Assembly: GCA_947577025.1 (NCBI GenBank)
Contig: CANPTO010000001.1
Coordinates: 1-64,000, forward strand
Direction: 5' to 3'
Origin: an uncultured Clostridiaceae bacterium
Lineage (GTDB): Bacteria > Bacillota > Clostridia > TANB77 > CAG-508
Length of the DNA stretch: 64,000 nt
A program made the position numbers and the translations under genes. The notes below the pieces were generated by a model. The model was not told the DNA's origin and made no database searches. It saw only the letters and a program-made list of their open reading frames with translations. Below, piece by piece: positions 20,719 through 29,603 of the stretch; positions within the stretch are counted from its first letter, which is position 1; every line of letters begins with the position of its first letter.

Positions 20719-21804
20719 ATGGAAGATAATATAATTGCTTCTAACCCATATATTACTAGGTATGAAGATATTCATCAAAATTTAGAGGAAATTGTTACTA
20801 CTTATTTAAGTAAAGAAAGTAATTTGGATAACTTTATTTTGAATCAAAGAGAAAAAAATAAAAGTGGTTTAGCAAATTCTTTAATAGAACTGCCAAAGTC
20901 TGATATTAAATATGCGTTAAAAACTGATTATTTAAGTAATTCTGGTAATTCAAATGGTGAAATTGGAACTATTAATCCAGATATGCAGGCTCATGAAATT
21001 AAAAATATAACTTTATTAATGCTTATGTCTAATAGATTATGCAAATATTATAAACATGAATTGGAAACTAATGACTCCCTTGATGAAAAAACAAAAGCTG
21101 AATATAGTAAAAACAAAAGAAAATTATTATTAAGTAAGGATAACGCAACCTCTGATTTAATTGCTAGCTTATATGTTTTAGAAAAAACTGGTGGAAAAAA
21201 ATATTCTAATTTTTTTTCTTATGGTAATAGTAAAGATGATTCTAATAGAGATACTTTTACTATTGATTTACCATGTGTTGGTCAAATTTGTGTACATTTT
21301 GGTAATATGAAAAATCTTATTTTAGAAGATGCCAAAAGAAAGGCTACCTCAATATTAGAAAGAAAAAAGGAATTAGGGCAAATAAAGGAAAGTAAGTTTA
21401 AAGAGCTTACTTGCTCGTTAGATAATAATATACTTCCAGAATATACTGGAAAATTGTTTGAGTATGTTTCAGCTCTTCCTTTAGAGTTTATAGGTCCTAA
21501 TACTAAAGAAAAAGTTAATAAGTTAGGTTTAAATACAAAGAGCGTTAAACAAGTAAAAACAGATGACATTCAAAGAATTTCTAGAAGTGGTTTAAACGCT
21601 AGAGAAGCCTATTATTTAGCTGTAAAACTTGGCTTTTCAAAAAAACAGTTAGAAGATGTTGTTAAAGTATATAATGAAAGGGAAATTTCTAGAGGAGCCC
21701 TTAAGATGACAACCGCTGCCCAAAGAAAGAATGTAAAAGAATATCAAAATAAATGTATTACTCATTTTAAAGAAACTAAAGATACCAAATCAATTGGAGG
21801 ATAA
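20719..21804 (+). CDS. Unknown accessory protein (361 aa)
   Basis: Not recognised. Soluble, Lys/Asn/Ser-rich, no membrane segment. The first 70 residues are acidic and helical. A middle segment has TIDLPCVGQICVHFGNM. The C-terminal third (FIGPNTKEKVNKLGLNTKSVKQV, then SRSGLNAREAYYLAVKLGFSKKQL) looks helical and basic and could bind nucleic acid. Two bases separate it from the next gene, so the two form an operon. It lies just after the toxin-like cluster in the accessory island. No CGG codon. Confidence 0.6.
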   Translation: MEDNIIASNPYITRYEDIHQNLEEIVTTYLSKESNLDNFILNQREKNKSGLANSLIELPKSDIKYALKTDYLSNSGNSNGEIGTINPDMQAHEIKNITLLMLMSNRLCKYYKHELETNDSLDEKTKAEYSKNKRKLLLSKDNATSDLIASLYVLEKTGGKKYSNFFSYGNSKDDSNRDTFTIDLPCVGQICVHFGNMKNLILEDAKRKATSILERKKELGQIKESKFKELTCSLDNNILPEYTGKLFEYVSALPLEFIGPNTKEKVNKLGLNTKSVKQVKTDDIQRISRSGLNAREAYYLAVKLGFSKKQLEDVVKVYNEREISRGALKMTTAAQRKNVKEYQNKCITHFKETKDTKSIGG

Positions 21805-21806
21805 TA

Positions 21807-22280
21807 ATGGTAACTTTTTACACTAAAGAAGATTATGCAAAAGCTTATACTGAGCTTTTGGAAATTTTGAAATACATTCCTAATACTAGTTTTGAAAAAA
21901 TACCTAATGAAGTTATAGAAATGTATGAATTGAATAAAGACTCTACATATATTTTTCACTATGATATGAATGTAAGTTTTGAATTGCAAAATGTTATGCA
22001 ATTAACCCGAATATTAATTGCAAATTTGTATATAGACTACTGGGCAACCGATAAGCAAAGGGAACTTATACAGAAGCATGATAATGAAGAGTTTGAACAA
22101 TTAGAGCTAGAAAAAAGAAAGTTATATGACCCAGATAATATTTTTTCAAATAGGAAAAATGCAATTAGTAAAAATGTTTCACATGAACAACAAACAAGCT
22201 TGGCAATTGTGAAAGACTATAATATTTTTACAAAGTTAATTAAAAAAATTAGAAAAATGTTACATATTGATAAGAGTTGA
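21807..22280 (+). CDS. Unknown accessory protein (157 aa)
   Basis: Not recognised. It begins MVTFYTKEDYAKAYTELLEILKYIP and has a helical centre with a charged coiled-coil-like stretch (ELIQKHDNEEFEQLELEKRKL) and a basic C-terminus. GGAGG lies 8 bases before the ATG, inside the end of the previous gene, so the pair is co-translated. Confidence 0.6.
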   Translation: MVTFYTKEDYAKAYTELLEILKYIPNTSFEKIPNEVIEMYELNKDSTYIFHYDMNVSFELQNVMQLTRILIANLYIDYWATDKQRELIQKHDNEEFEQLELEKRKLYDPDNIFSNRKNAISKNVSHEQQTSLAIVKDYNIFTKLIKKIRKMLHIDKS

Positions 22281-22378
22281 GCTGTATTAATATGTAACAT
22301 TTTTTCGTTATACTAAATTTGACATAGAAACTTAAAAATGCTATAATATTTATATAATATCTTTGAGGAGGATTTAGT

Positions 22379-22597
22379 ATGCATGATATCGTAAAATTAG
22401 TAAGACAGTTTTCCATAGCTAACGGTGCTAAACCTGGATTTGAAATCAATTTTTTACAAAAGAGCACTGATCCTAAAAGTGTAAAAGTACTAGATTTATA
22501 CGAAACTGCCTATGATTTGGCTTCTGATGAAGTCGACTCAGGCTCTGATGACAAATTGCTTGAAATTTTTGAGCAATTAAAGTCTTTAATTGCATAA
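22379..22597 (+). CDS. Unknown small acidic protein (72 aa)
   Basis: GAGGAGG before the ATG makes it a credible gene. The protein is acidic in its C-terminal half (DLASDEVDSGSDDKLLEIFEQL). An upstream stretch TTGACATAGAAACTT ... TATAAT near 22319-22345 could be its promoter. No family recognised. Confidence 0.55.
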   Translation: MHDIVKLVRQFSIANGAKPGFEINFLQKSTDPKSVKVLDLYETAYDLASDEVDSGSDDKLLEIFEQLKSLIA

Positions 22598-22605
22598 ATT
22601 TTCTC

Positions 22606-22642
22606 TGGAGGGGAGCCACGCATGTGCTCTCCTTTATTTTGT
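22606..22642 (+). terminator. Terminator after the small acidic gene
   Basis: GGGGAGCCACGCATGTGCTCTCC followed by TTTATTTT; 7-bp stem with one G-T pair. Confidence 0.6.
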
Positions 22643-23246
22643 GAAAGATTTGGGACGCGTCTAAAAATTTACAAAAAGGAAATTTAAAATAAAAGATTTG
22701 TTTATAATACTAATATATCATTAAATTATGCAATCAGAATTGATAAAAAATTCTCTCATATATTGAAGATTTACAATATCATCCATATATTGTCAGATAT
22801 GTTCCTTAAATATCGAATATATATTACCGAGAACGAATTTTTGAAAAATTTAGAATTATTTATTTTATTTCAGAAAAAAAATATTATTTTTATTAGATAC
22901 ATTTTTAGTACGAGATAGGATAAAACAACATTTTTGAAATACATAAAAATGAAATCTCTAATTTCTTTAATCATTTTATTAATTAATTCTCTTTTGATAT
23001 ATTCCAAACTCACTCCATAATGTGGATAAGACGAAAGATAATTTAAAAACATGTTATAGAAAAATTAATTCAAGAATTAATCCATGTTTAATAAGTATTT
23101 AAGATTATATAAATTTAGAGACTACATTTATTAAATGGCAGAAAAGCAGCATAACCTCAATCCTTGTACTATATTTTTATATTTGCTAAATTCTTAACTG
23201 AATATTAATAATTATTTTTTTAATTTTATGAATATTATATATGATA
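22643..23246. other. About 600 bases without a gene
   Basis: Begins with a partial GGGACGCGTC-type hairpin element (22643-22690, compare 29279-29378). The rest is very AT-rich and shows no start with a ribosome site on either strand. Confidence 0.4.
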
Positions 23247-23304
23247 TTAAAAAAGCGTAATCGGATTAAAAAGATACATTTTAATTCGATTATGCTTTTT
23301 ACTT
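23247..23304 (-). terminator. Terminator of the 23325-26329 surface-protein operon
   Basis: AAAAAGCGTAATCGGATTAAAA ... TTTTAATTCGATTATGCTTTTT forms a long stem 3' of the gene ending at 23325; symmetric, so usable in both directions. Confidence 0.8.
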
Positions 23305-23324
23305 ACAAAAGTTTTTAAGTATTT

Positions 23325-24053
23325 CTAAAATCCTTCTCCTACTACTATTACTGCTCGACTTGCCCATGTATTACTTTGTGTCGCATGATCTGGCGTTTTT
23401 CCTTGAAAGTTTCCTAAATTTCCTACTCCATAATATGAAAATATGCTTCCCGAATATGCTCTTAGCAGTCCTGTTTGTGTCACTCCCTGATTTACATAGT
23501 TAGTTCTAATCCACTCGGAAGCTCCACTTCCATGCCAACCAGAGGTTTCAGTTATTGCATCTCCAATTCTACGTACATACTCTAGACTTGTTCCTTGTGA
23601 GCCATTAGGGTACGTATTTTTATATCTTGCACTAGCATTAACATACGATGTTACATTAGTTAAGTTTCCTGCCGCTACCCATTCTTTATTTAAATTTATT
23701 TTTACACCGCTTGCATTACCTGTTGTGGTTCCTCCACTTACTACTTTTTCTGGATTCCCATAACTTGATGCTGATAATATTGCCATTGCTCCATATTCTG
23801 TATTTTTTTCCATGTGGCAATCTAAATTATTTGATCCACTACTTGGTGTTAGGTTTCCATTAATTGTTTCTTTTAGTCCTAAACTTCCACCATTTGCTTC
23901 CATATTTCTTATTTGTGACATCCAACTTCCTACGTCTTTTGTTGCTACTGTGCCACCATTTGATTGTAATACTGCATAGGATTTGTTATTTATAGATAGT
24001 ATTGCTAATAATATTATTCCTAATAAGGTTATTAAAATCTGTTTTCTTTTCAT
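23325..24053 (-). CDS. Secreted protein, unknown
   Basis: 242 aa. An N-terminal signal peptide (MKRKQILITLLGIILLAILSI, then NNKSYA) is followed by a Gly/Ser/Asn/Thr-rich extracellular part with repeated short blocks, Y-G-A-M-A-I-L-S-A-S and W-A-S-R-A-V-I-V-V near the end. One Cys. No sorting signal or C-terminal membrane segment. AAAGGA precedes the ATG. It lies 89 bases downstream of the repeat-containing surface protein at 24143 and probably shares its message and its repressor control. Confidence 0.65.
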   Translation of the reverse strand: MKRKQILITLLGIILLAILSINNKSYAVLQSNGGTVATKDVGSWMSQIRNMEANGGSLGLKETINGNLTPSSGSNNLDCHMEKNTEYGAMAILSASSYGNPEKVVSGGTTTGNASGVKINLNKEWVAAGNLTNVTSYVNASARYKNTYPNGSQGTSLEYVRRIGDAITETSGWHGSGASEWIRTNYVNQGVTQTGLLRAYSGSIFSYYGVGNLGNFQGKTPDHATQSNTWASRAVIVVGEGF

Positions 24054-24142
24054 ATGTTTTTCCTTTCTTGAAGTTTTATGTTAGAAGTTTTATAGTTAGT
24101 TTATTTCTAACTTTAAAACTCTAACTTTAAACTTCTAATATA
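24054..24142. repeat. Heptamer-like repeat between two surface genes
   Basis: Repeated GTTAGAAGTTTTA / TAACTTTAAAACTCTAAC units with inverted halves. It matches the GTTGGAA-type heptamer repeats seen at 33908-33990 and 36483-36516. Confidence 0.45.
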
Positions 24143-26329
24143 TTAATCTGTTAACTGATATTTGCTTATCCAATATCCTGTTAATTCATGTTCTAAATTG
24201 TCTCCCCATTTGAATGCTTCTGGTATTTCGTATCCCGCTGGTACTTCGGTTGATGTTCCCTCTAAGAATACTACTTCTGACCTTTTCTTTGTTTGATCTA
24301 GGCTATATGCATAGCGTGGTATCCATACAAAGTAATTTTTGTAGGTTTCTCCTGTTATTTTTCCGCCTTCAACGTTTCCATCTGTTACTACTATGTTGGC
24401 CCACTTTGAATACATATAGTTGTACCAGTTTTGTGGTGCTTCTTCACTTATTTTATTTCCTACTATTTCGTTGTCTTCTTCATCATAGTATACATAGTAG
24501 GTTTGTTCCTTATTAAATGATGTTAATAGTGGAGCGTTTATTCCTCTTGTTGTTAGTTTGTTTGTTACTGATCCTATATATTTATTGCTTTCTTTCTCTC
24601 TTACTATTACATTTACTGTATATGTGTGGTTTACTTCTAAGTTTTCGTATACATAGTTTTCGGTGTTACTGTTTCCTGTGTGTTTTAGCTCTCCATTTAG
24701 GTAGTACTCGTATTTTAGCTCTGTTCCATTTGTAATTGCTGAATTTACTAATGTTCCTGTTATATTTTTTATCATTATATTATTTCCTACTGCTGATACT
24801 TCTGCTCCTACATTTGGCGTTGCTGTTGCTTCACTTAATTGGTATTTACTTATCCAGTATCCTGTTAATTCATGTTCTAAATTATCTCCCCATTTAAATG
24901 CTTCTGGTATTTCATAGCCTGTTGTTGTTTTGGTTCCTGTTCCTTTTATAAAGTTTACGTTTGACCTTTTACTTGTTTGGTCTAATGAATATTCATACCT
25001 TGGTATCCATACTAGGTATGTTTCTACTCCATTGTTTCTTGTTACTATGTTTGCCCAGTTTGAGAAGGTGTAGTTATACCAGTTTTCTGGTGGGGCTTTA
25101 CTTATTGGGATTTCGTTATGTTCGTTTCCTTCACTATCCCAATATACGTAAAATGTTGTATCTTGATCAAAGCTACTTAACTCTGGTTCATTTACTTCTG
25201 CTGGCAATAGCTCTTTTGTCATACTTCCTATTATGCTTCCATTTGCATCTAGGGTTGTTACATTTACTGTATTTGTTCCTGCTGCTACATTTGCAAATGT
25301 GTATTCTTCTGCTGTTTCTGATTCATGTTCTATTTTTCCATTTATTGCATATGTGTATTTTGCTATCTCTTTATTTGTTGATGTTGTTAGGTTTTTTACG
25401 TTTATTCCTGTTTGCCCTGCTGTCATTAAGTAGTCTATTATATAGTTTCCTAGGTCTGTCATTTGGTATTTTGCCATCCAATATCCTGGTATTGGTGTTG
25501 TATATCCTGCTATGTTTGCATCTTGCCATCCAAATGCTTCTGGTATTTCATAGCCTTGTGCTTTAAGTTCTTCCCATGTTACTGTTTCTCCAGTATTTCC
25601 ATCTATATACTCATCATATGTGTTTATGAATTTTACATCCATTCTTTCATTTCCACTTACTGAGTTTGTTGTATCTTTTTTATAACAGTACCTTGGTATC
25701 CATACATAGTAGCTATCTACTCCTCCTGACTCTACATAAATGTTTCCCCAATTATTTTTATTATAGTTAAACCAATTTTCTGGTTCCTCTCCTGTTAACC
25801 AATTTCCTGGTACTAGGTTTCCTGCTTCATTTAGGTACATATACCTTGTTTTTTCTTTTACAAAACCTGTTGTTACATCTGGTTTATTTACATATATTCC
25901 GTCTACTAATACATACTCTCCTTTTACCCTTGGTATTTCGTAGTCTATTGTATAGGTTTTGTTTTCTCCATCTGAAAATTCTACTTGTATTTCATAGTGA
26001 TTTCTATCTTCCATTTTGTAGTCAAAGGCTAACTGTGTTTTTCCTTTTGGATATACCTCTATAGGCTTTTTTTCGTTTAATTCTAAATATGTTACTTTTT
26101 CTAACCCTTTTTCGTTTATTATTGTAACTAATGTTGTTCCTATCCTTCCACTTACTGAATAGGTTCTATAATCAAATTCTTTTATTTCCTCTTTATTGTA
26201 GTTTTCTCTTATTCTGTTTACTATTCCTCTATAACTTAGTAAGGATATTAGGAGTACTACTAATATAATAACTATTATTAAATATACCCTTTTGTTAATT
26301 TTTTTCATTCTATTTAATATTTCTTTCAT
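24143..26329 (-). CDS. Membrane-anchored surface protein with three W-I-P-R-Y repeats
   Basis: 728 aa. An N-terminal membrane segment (VYLIIVIILVVLLISLL) places most of the protein outside. Three ~110-residue modules follow (around 165-295, 395-505, 605-728), each with [PN]-W-[YF]-N-Y, W-[AG]-N-I, V-W-I-P-R-Y, G-Y-E-I-P-E-A-F-[KG]-W and G-Y-W-[MI]-[SA]-K-Y-Q. Between modules lie short Ig-like stretches. The last module is cut at KYQLTD, so the protein ends where the modules normally continue. Similar modules are known to me only from surface proteins of uncultured Bacillota. AAGGAGA precedes the ATG. The promoter carries an operator for the divergent XRE protein. Confidence 0.75.
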   Translation of the reverse strand: MKEILNRMKKINKRVYLIIVIILVVLLISLLSYRGIVNRIRENYNKEEIKEFDYRTYSVSGRIGTTLVTIINEKGLEKVTYLELNEKKPIEVYPKGKTQLAFDYKMEDRNHYEIQVEFSDGENKTYTIDYEIPRVKGEYVLVDGIYVNKPDVTTGFVKEKTRYMYLNEAGNLVPGNWLTGEEPENWFNYNKNNWGNIYVESGGVDSYYVWIPRYCYKKDTTNSVSGNERMDVKFINTYDEYIDGNTGETVTWEELKAQGYEIPEAFGWQDANIAGYTTPIPGYWMAKYQMTDLGNYIIDYLMTAGQTGINVKNLTTSTNKEIAKYTYAINGKIEHESETAEEYTFANVAAGTNTVNVTTLDANGSIIGSMTKELLPAEVNEPELSSFDQDTTFYVYWDSEGNEHNEIPISKAPPENWYNYTFSNWANIVTRNNGVETYLVWIPRYEYSLDQTSKRSNVNFIKGTGTKTTTGYEIPEAFKWGDNLEHELTGYWISKYQLSEATATPNVGAEVSAVGNNIMIKNITGTLVNSAITNGTELKYEYYLNGELKHTGNSNTENYVYENLEVNHTYTVNVIVREKESNKYIGSVTNKLTTRGINAPLLTSFNKEQTYYVYYDEEDNEIVGNKISEEAPQNWYNYMYSKWANIVVTDGNVEGGKITGETYKNYFVWIPRYAYSLDQTKKRSEVVFLEGTSTEVPAGYEIPEAFKWGDNLEHELTGYWISKYQLTD

Positions 26330-26393
26330 TTATTTCTCCTTAGTTATATAGTTTACTTTTTTTCATTTTATATTCATACTCATTTTTCTTTTA

Positions 26394-26415
26394 ATATTCG
26401 GTACAATCCGAATAT
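26394..26415 (-). promoter_or_regulatory. Operator 1 (TTCGG-N6-CCGAA) at the surface-operon start site
   Basis: The palindrome ATATTCGG-TACAAT-CCGAATAT overlaps the expected transcription start of the leftward gene, just below its -10 box. The same 16-base core recurs at 26463. Binding there would block transcription. Confidence 0.7.
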
Positions 26416-26445
26416 ATTTTATCACTGTATATTTTCTTTTGTCAA
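26416..26445 (-). promoter_or_regulatory. Sigma-A-type promoter of the surface-protein operon
   Basis: On the minus strand TTGACA (26440-26445), an 18-base spacer and TAAAAT (26416-26421). The start would fall inside operator 1. Confidence 0.7.
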
Positions 26446-26462
26446 TGTTTGATTTTATCTTT

Positions 26463-26478
26463 TTCGGATTGTTCCGAA
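26463..26478 (+). promoter_or_regulatory. Operator 2 (TTCGG-N6-CCGAA) upstream of the XRE gene
   Basis: TTCGG-ATTGTT-CCGAA, identical in both arms to operator 1. A TATACT box lies at 26500-26505, so the site covers the probable -35 region of the regulator gene and suggests autoregulation. Confidence 0.65.
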
Positions 26479-26556
26479 TGTTGTTTTTACTGGGTTTGTT
26501 ATACTTTTTATGTTTATAAGATACTATCTTTTTTTATTTAAGGAGGGGAAATATTA

Positions 26557-26826
26557 ATGTTAATATCTGAAGCTATTAATTTACGAATTAATGAATTAAT
26601 TAAAGAACGTAATATGACTGTATATAAACTTTCATATCTCGCTGGTATCTCTAATTCTATTATTAGTGATTGTAAGAGAGGTAAAGTTAAAGAGCCTACT
26701 ATAAGCTCTATTATACATATTTGCGAGGGATTAAATATTGAACTAAAAGATTTTTTTGCTGCTCCTTATTTTAAAGATGTTGAAGCTATTGATAGATTTG
26801 AAAAAAGTAGCAAAAGACTTTCATAA
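26557..26826 (+). CDS. XRE-family transcription regulator
   Basis: 89 aa with a single Cro/C1-type helix-turn-helix at about residues 8-65 (M-T-V-Y-K-L-S-Y-L-A-G-I-S-N-S-I-I-S-D is the two-helix core; L-N-I-E-L-K-D-F-F ends the domain). AGGAGGGG lies upstream of the ATG. It is divergent from the surface-protein operon, with two identical palindromes in the shared control region, so it most likely represses both. No in-frame CGG. Confidence 0.88.
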   Translation: MLISEAINLRINELIKERNMTVYKLSYLAGISNSIISDCKRGKVKEPTISSIIHICEGLNIELKDFFAAPYFKDVEAIDRFEKSSKRLS

Positions 26827-27004
26827 AAATATCTGATATGTCAATTTGTTTAAAGTTATAGGGATGCTGTTTCGGCGTCCCCTACATTTGAAATCGATTT
26901 TTCCTATACTATTAAAAAAGACCAGGTAAACTAGCTCATCTTTAAAAGATAAAGTGTGCTATTTTACCTACGTCCATTTTGACTCATTATTCTAATCTTA
27001 CTAT
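26827..27004. repeat. Intergenic hairpin elements
   Basis: CCCCTACATTTGAAATCGAT plus TTTTCCTATACTAT at 26878-26915 is a repeat also found at 29830-29852 and 31058-31093. An imperfect hairpin ACCAGGTAAACTAG ... TTTTACCTACGT at 26930-26976 may terminate transcription. Confidence 0.5.
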
Positions 27005-27973
27005 TTAATTTCTAAAAGGTTCTAAGTTTGAAAGTACCCATCCATGATTTCCTATTAATATTACACTGTCACAATATTCACATTTTCCTGCTGATGTTAT
27101 CTTTGTTGGTGCTCCGCAGTTTGGACAGTTTGTTGTTTTTATATCCTCTGTCTGTTCTGTAAGTACTCCTTTTTTCCTTTCAAATGTTAGTTTGTATACT
27201 GTGTGTCTGTCTTGTGTTTTGCTTCCTTCTAATAATTCTTTTGTTGTTGCATCTATTATATAATCTTTCATTGTTGATTTTAATACTATTTCTAATACAT
27301 CTTTTTCTTGCTCTTGTTTAAAATTATATAAATATGCATAATTTACTGCTATTCTGTCCATTACATTTATTCTATTTGTATCTATATATCCTTGTACTTG
27401 ATTTTTATGTTGTTCAAATAATTCTGGTGTTTCAAATAGTCTCATTGGCTCCCATTCTCTTGCTGTCCATGCATTTTGTAATTTTACAAATAGTTCTTTT
27501 GTAAATCTAATTGTTTTTTCTTCTGAGAATAGTGGGTCTACTGTTTTTATTCTATTTGCTACTTGTGCAGACCTTTGGCTACTTATATTTGATGTATTTA
27601 CTGGGTTTTGCCTATTTGGATTATACATGTTTCTTGGTGGTCTTCTATTCATTCCTTTATTTTTCATAATGCCTATTATTATTGCTATTACTATAAACAT
27701 TATTATTGAACCTCCAGTTGGGCTTCCAAATAACATTCCTAATAAAAAGCCTAAGTCACCACTGCTTCCACTGTAGTTATAATCATCGTCCCAGTCCCAA
27801 CTACTTGATGAACTTCCCCAGTCACTTGAGCTCCAACTTGAGCCACTGTCCCAACTTGAACCTCCACTATCATACCTGTCAAAGCTTCCTACATCTGCAA
27901 AAGAATATGTATATATTGACATTATTATTAGCATTATGATTGTTGCTACTATTTTCTTTATATATTTTTTCAT
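27005..27973 (-). CDS. TIM44-like domain protein with C-terminal zinc ribbon
   Basis: 322 aa. Signal/anchor at about 8-28, a Ser/Trp/Asp/Gly-rich low-complexity stretch at 30-80, a second membrane segment at about 92-110, then a Tim44-like domain (about 160-280) and a zinc ribbon (CPNCGAP ... CEYCDS) near the end. The role of bacterial Tim44-like proteins is not settled; envelope association is likely. GAGG upstream supports the ATG at 27971-27973. It lies 19 bases after the radical SAM gene in one operon. Confidence 0.8.
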   Translation of the reverse strand: MKKYIKKIVATIIMLIIMSIYTYSFADVGSFDRYDSGGSSWDSGSSWSSSDWGSSSSSWDWDDDYNYSGSSGDLGFLLGMLFGSPTGGSIIMFIVIAIIIGIMKNKGMNRRPPRNMYNPNRQNPVNTSNISSQRSAQVANRIKTVDPLFSEEKTIRFTKELFVKLQNAWTAREWEPMRLFETPELFEQHKNQVQGYIDTNRINVMDRIAVNYAYLYNFKQEQEKDVLEIVLKSTMKDYIIDATTKELLEGSKTQDRHTVYKLTFERKKGVLTEQTEDIKTTNCPNCGAPTKITSAGKCEYCDSVILIGNHGWVLSNLEPFRN

Positions 27974-27992
27974 ATTTACCTCTATTCTTAAT

Positions 27993-28917
27993 TTATATTT
28001 TATTTTTATAAAACTTACCTTGCCATAAGTCACGTTCTCTAAACCTTTTCTCAAACCCATGTAATATCCACATTTTATGTTTGTTCCAATATGGAGCTAC
28101 TAAGATGTCTTTTGGTGCATCTCCTGAAATTCTGTATATTATGAGGTCTGGTCTTAAGTTTACCATTATATCTATTAATGTTTCTATGTAGTCATCTAGG
28201 TCTAATGGTATATATTCACCTTTTTTATACATTTGCGCTAATTTGGTATTTTCTACTACATATGTTGAGTGTATTTTTATTCCTTGTATTTTATGAACAT
28301 TTATAAAATTTACTGTATTTTCTATATCTTTTTTTGTTTCTCCTGGAAGTCCTACCATTATATGTGCTACTACTTCTATGCCATATTTATTTAATATTTG
28401 TACCGCTTTTGTAAAGTCCTCACTTGTATAACCTCTATTTATTATTTTGCCTATTTCATTGCTACTAGTTTGAAGGCCTAATTCTACACATACATAATAT
28501 TTGTTTGTGTAAGTCTTTAATAATTTTGCTATTTCTTCTGTTATACAGTCTGGTCTTGTTCCTATTTCTAATCCTATTATTCTTTCATCTACTAATGCTG
28601 CATCATATTTTTGCTTTAGGTTTTCTACTGTATCATATGTGTTTGTAAAATTTTGAAAATATGCTATAAACTTATTAGCTCTTTCTGCTCTATATGTTGT
28701 AAAATAATGCTTTACCTGTTTTGTTATCCCTCCTACTACTGAATTTATTAACTCCCCTGAGCCTCTTTCACTACAATATATACAACCTCCTACTCCCACT
28801 TTTCCATCTCGGTTTGGACATGTAAAGCCGACCATCTATACATATTTTTAATGTTCTTTCACCAAATTTTTCTTTATAATATTCATTTAAGTGTCTATAT
28901 CTTTCTATATCTTTCAT
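27993..28917 (-). CDS. Radical SAM protein (TIGR01212/YtqA type) with one CGG +1 recoding site
   Basis: Radical S-adenosylmethionine enzyme of the YtqA group, function unknown. From the ATG at 28915-28917 the frame reads MKDIERYRHLNEYYKEKFGE to I-C-I-D-G, then CGG at 28828-28830. Read on, the protein would stop being recognisable; skipping the C gives G-F-T-C-P-N-R-D-G, the signature of the family, with the cluster cysteines (C-P-N ... G-G-C-I-Y-C). Total 307 aa, the family length. Starting at the ATG just after the site would lose this N-terminal part. There is no ribosome site, but a promoter ends 6 bases before the ATG, so the message is probably leaderless. Confidence 0.87.
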
Positions 28918-28923
28918 GATTTT

Positions 28924-28952
28924 ATTATACTAAAAACTTTTTTATTATTCAA
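28924..28952 (-). promoter_or_regulatory. Promoter of a probably leaderless message
   Basis: On the minus strand TTGAAT (28947-28952), 17-base spacer, TATAAT (28924-28929). The start codon follows 6 bases after the -10 box, where transcription should begin. Confidence 0.7.
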
Positions 28953-29107
28953 CTACATTTTTATTACTTATATATGTCATTTTATCATCATTTTACATTT
29001 TACAAAAATTTTATTCTTGTTTTTTATATTTTTTACAAACTTCGACAATCTTTTTACTTTATTTATGATATGCTATTTGGCAATTCGCTTTAGAAAGGAG
29101 AATTAGG

Positions 29108-29272
29108 ATGTTACATATTACAAATTGCGAAAAGCTTGGTAAAGAAATTGGCACTATTTCAGTTTCTATCTATAAAGATGCAAAAACTGGCTTATCTGCT
29201 TTTAATATTAATGCTGATGAAGATGTAGAGCTTTTTTCTTATGCTATTGAAGATACTATGAAAAAATTTTAG
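29108..29272 (+). CDS. Small unknown protein (54 aa)
   Basis: Starts at ATG 29108 after AAAGGAG with 8-base spacing and ends at TAG 29270-29272. Sequence begins MLHITNCEKLGKEIGTISVSI and ends acidic. No family recognised. It stands alone between an intergenic region and a hairpin repeat. Confidence 0.6.
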   Translation: MLHITNCEKLGKEIGTISVSIYKDAKTGLSAFNINADEDVELFSYAIEDTMKKF

Positions 29273-29278
29273 ATGATG

Positions 29279-29378
29279 TGAAAGATTCGGAAAGATTTGG
29301 GACGTGTCTAAAACTTTCCCTTACCAAATCTTTTCCGTTCTAAATCTTTCCATCCCATGTCCCAAATCTTTCACAAAA
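29279..29378. repeat. Large GGGACG-type hairpin
   Basis: GAAAGATTTGGGACGTGTC ... and its complement (CATGTCCCAAATCTTTC) form an inverted repeat of nearly 100 bases. It is the same family as 54710-54865 and the fragment at 22643. Confidence 0.7.
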
Positions 29379-29394
29379 AATATTTCCAAAAATA

Positions 29395-29423
29395 TTGACT
29401 TTTATATAAAAATGAGTTAAAAT
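29395..29423 (+). promoter_or_regulatory. Promoter of the tRNA pair
   Basis: TTGACT (29395-29400), 17-base spacer, TAAAAT (29418-29423), 17 bases before tRNA-His. Confidence 0.75.
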
Positions 29424-29440
29424 ATAAATTGCTTATTAAT

Positions 29441-29518
29441 GGTGGATGTAGCGTAGTTGGTTAACGCGTCAGTTTGTGGCACTGAAGACCGTGGGTTCGA
29501 GTCCCATCTTCCACCCCA
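29441..29518 (+). tRNA. tRNA-His (GTG), CCA encoded
   Basis: Full cloverleaf with anticodon GTG (TTTGTGGC loop), the extra 5' G pairing with C73 as typical of tRNA-His, T-arm GGGTTCGAGTCCC and encoded CCA. Confidence 0.96.
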
Positions 29519-29528
29519 TAAAAAACAT

Positions 29529-29603
29529 TGGGCTGTAGCCAAGCGGTAAGGCAGTAGACTTTGACTCTACCATGCGCTAGTTCGAATCTAGCCAGCCCAG
29601 CCA
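29529..29603 (+). tRNA. tRNA-Gln (TTG), CCA encoded
   Basis: Acceptor TGGGCTG/CAGCCCA, anticodon TTG in the loop CTTTGAC, T-arm with TTCGAAT, discriminator G and encoded CCA. 10 bases after tRNA-His, same transcript. Confidence 0.96.
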
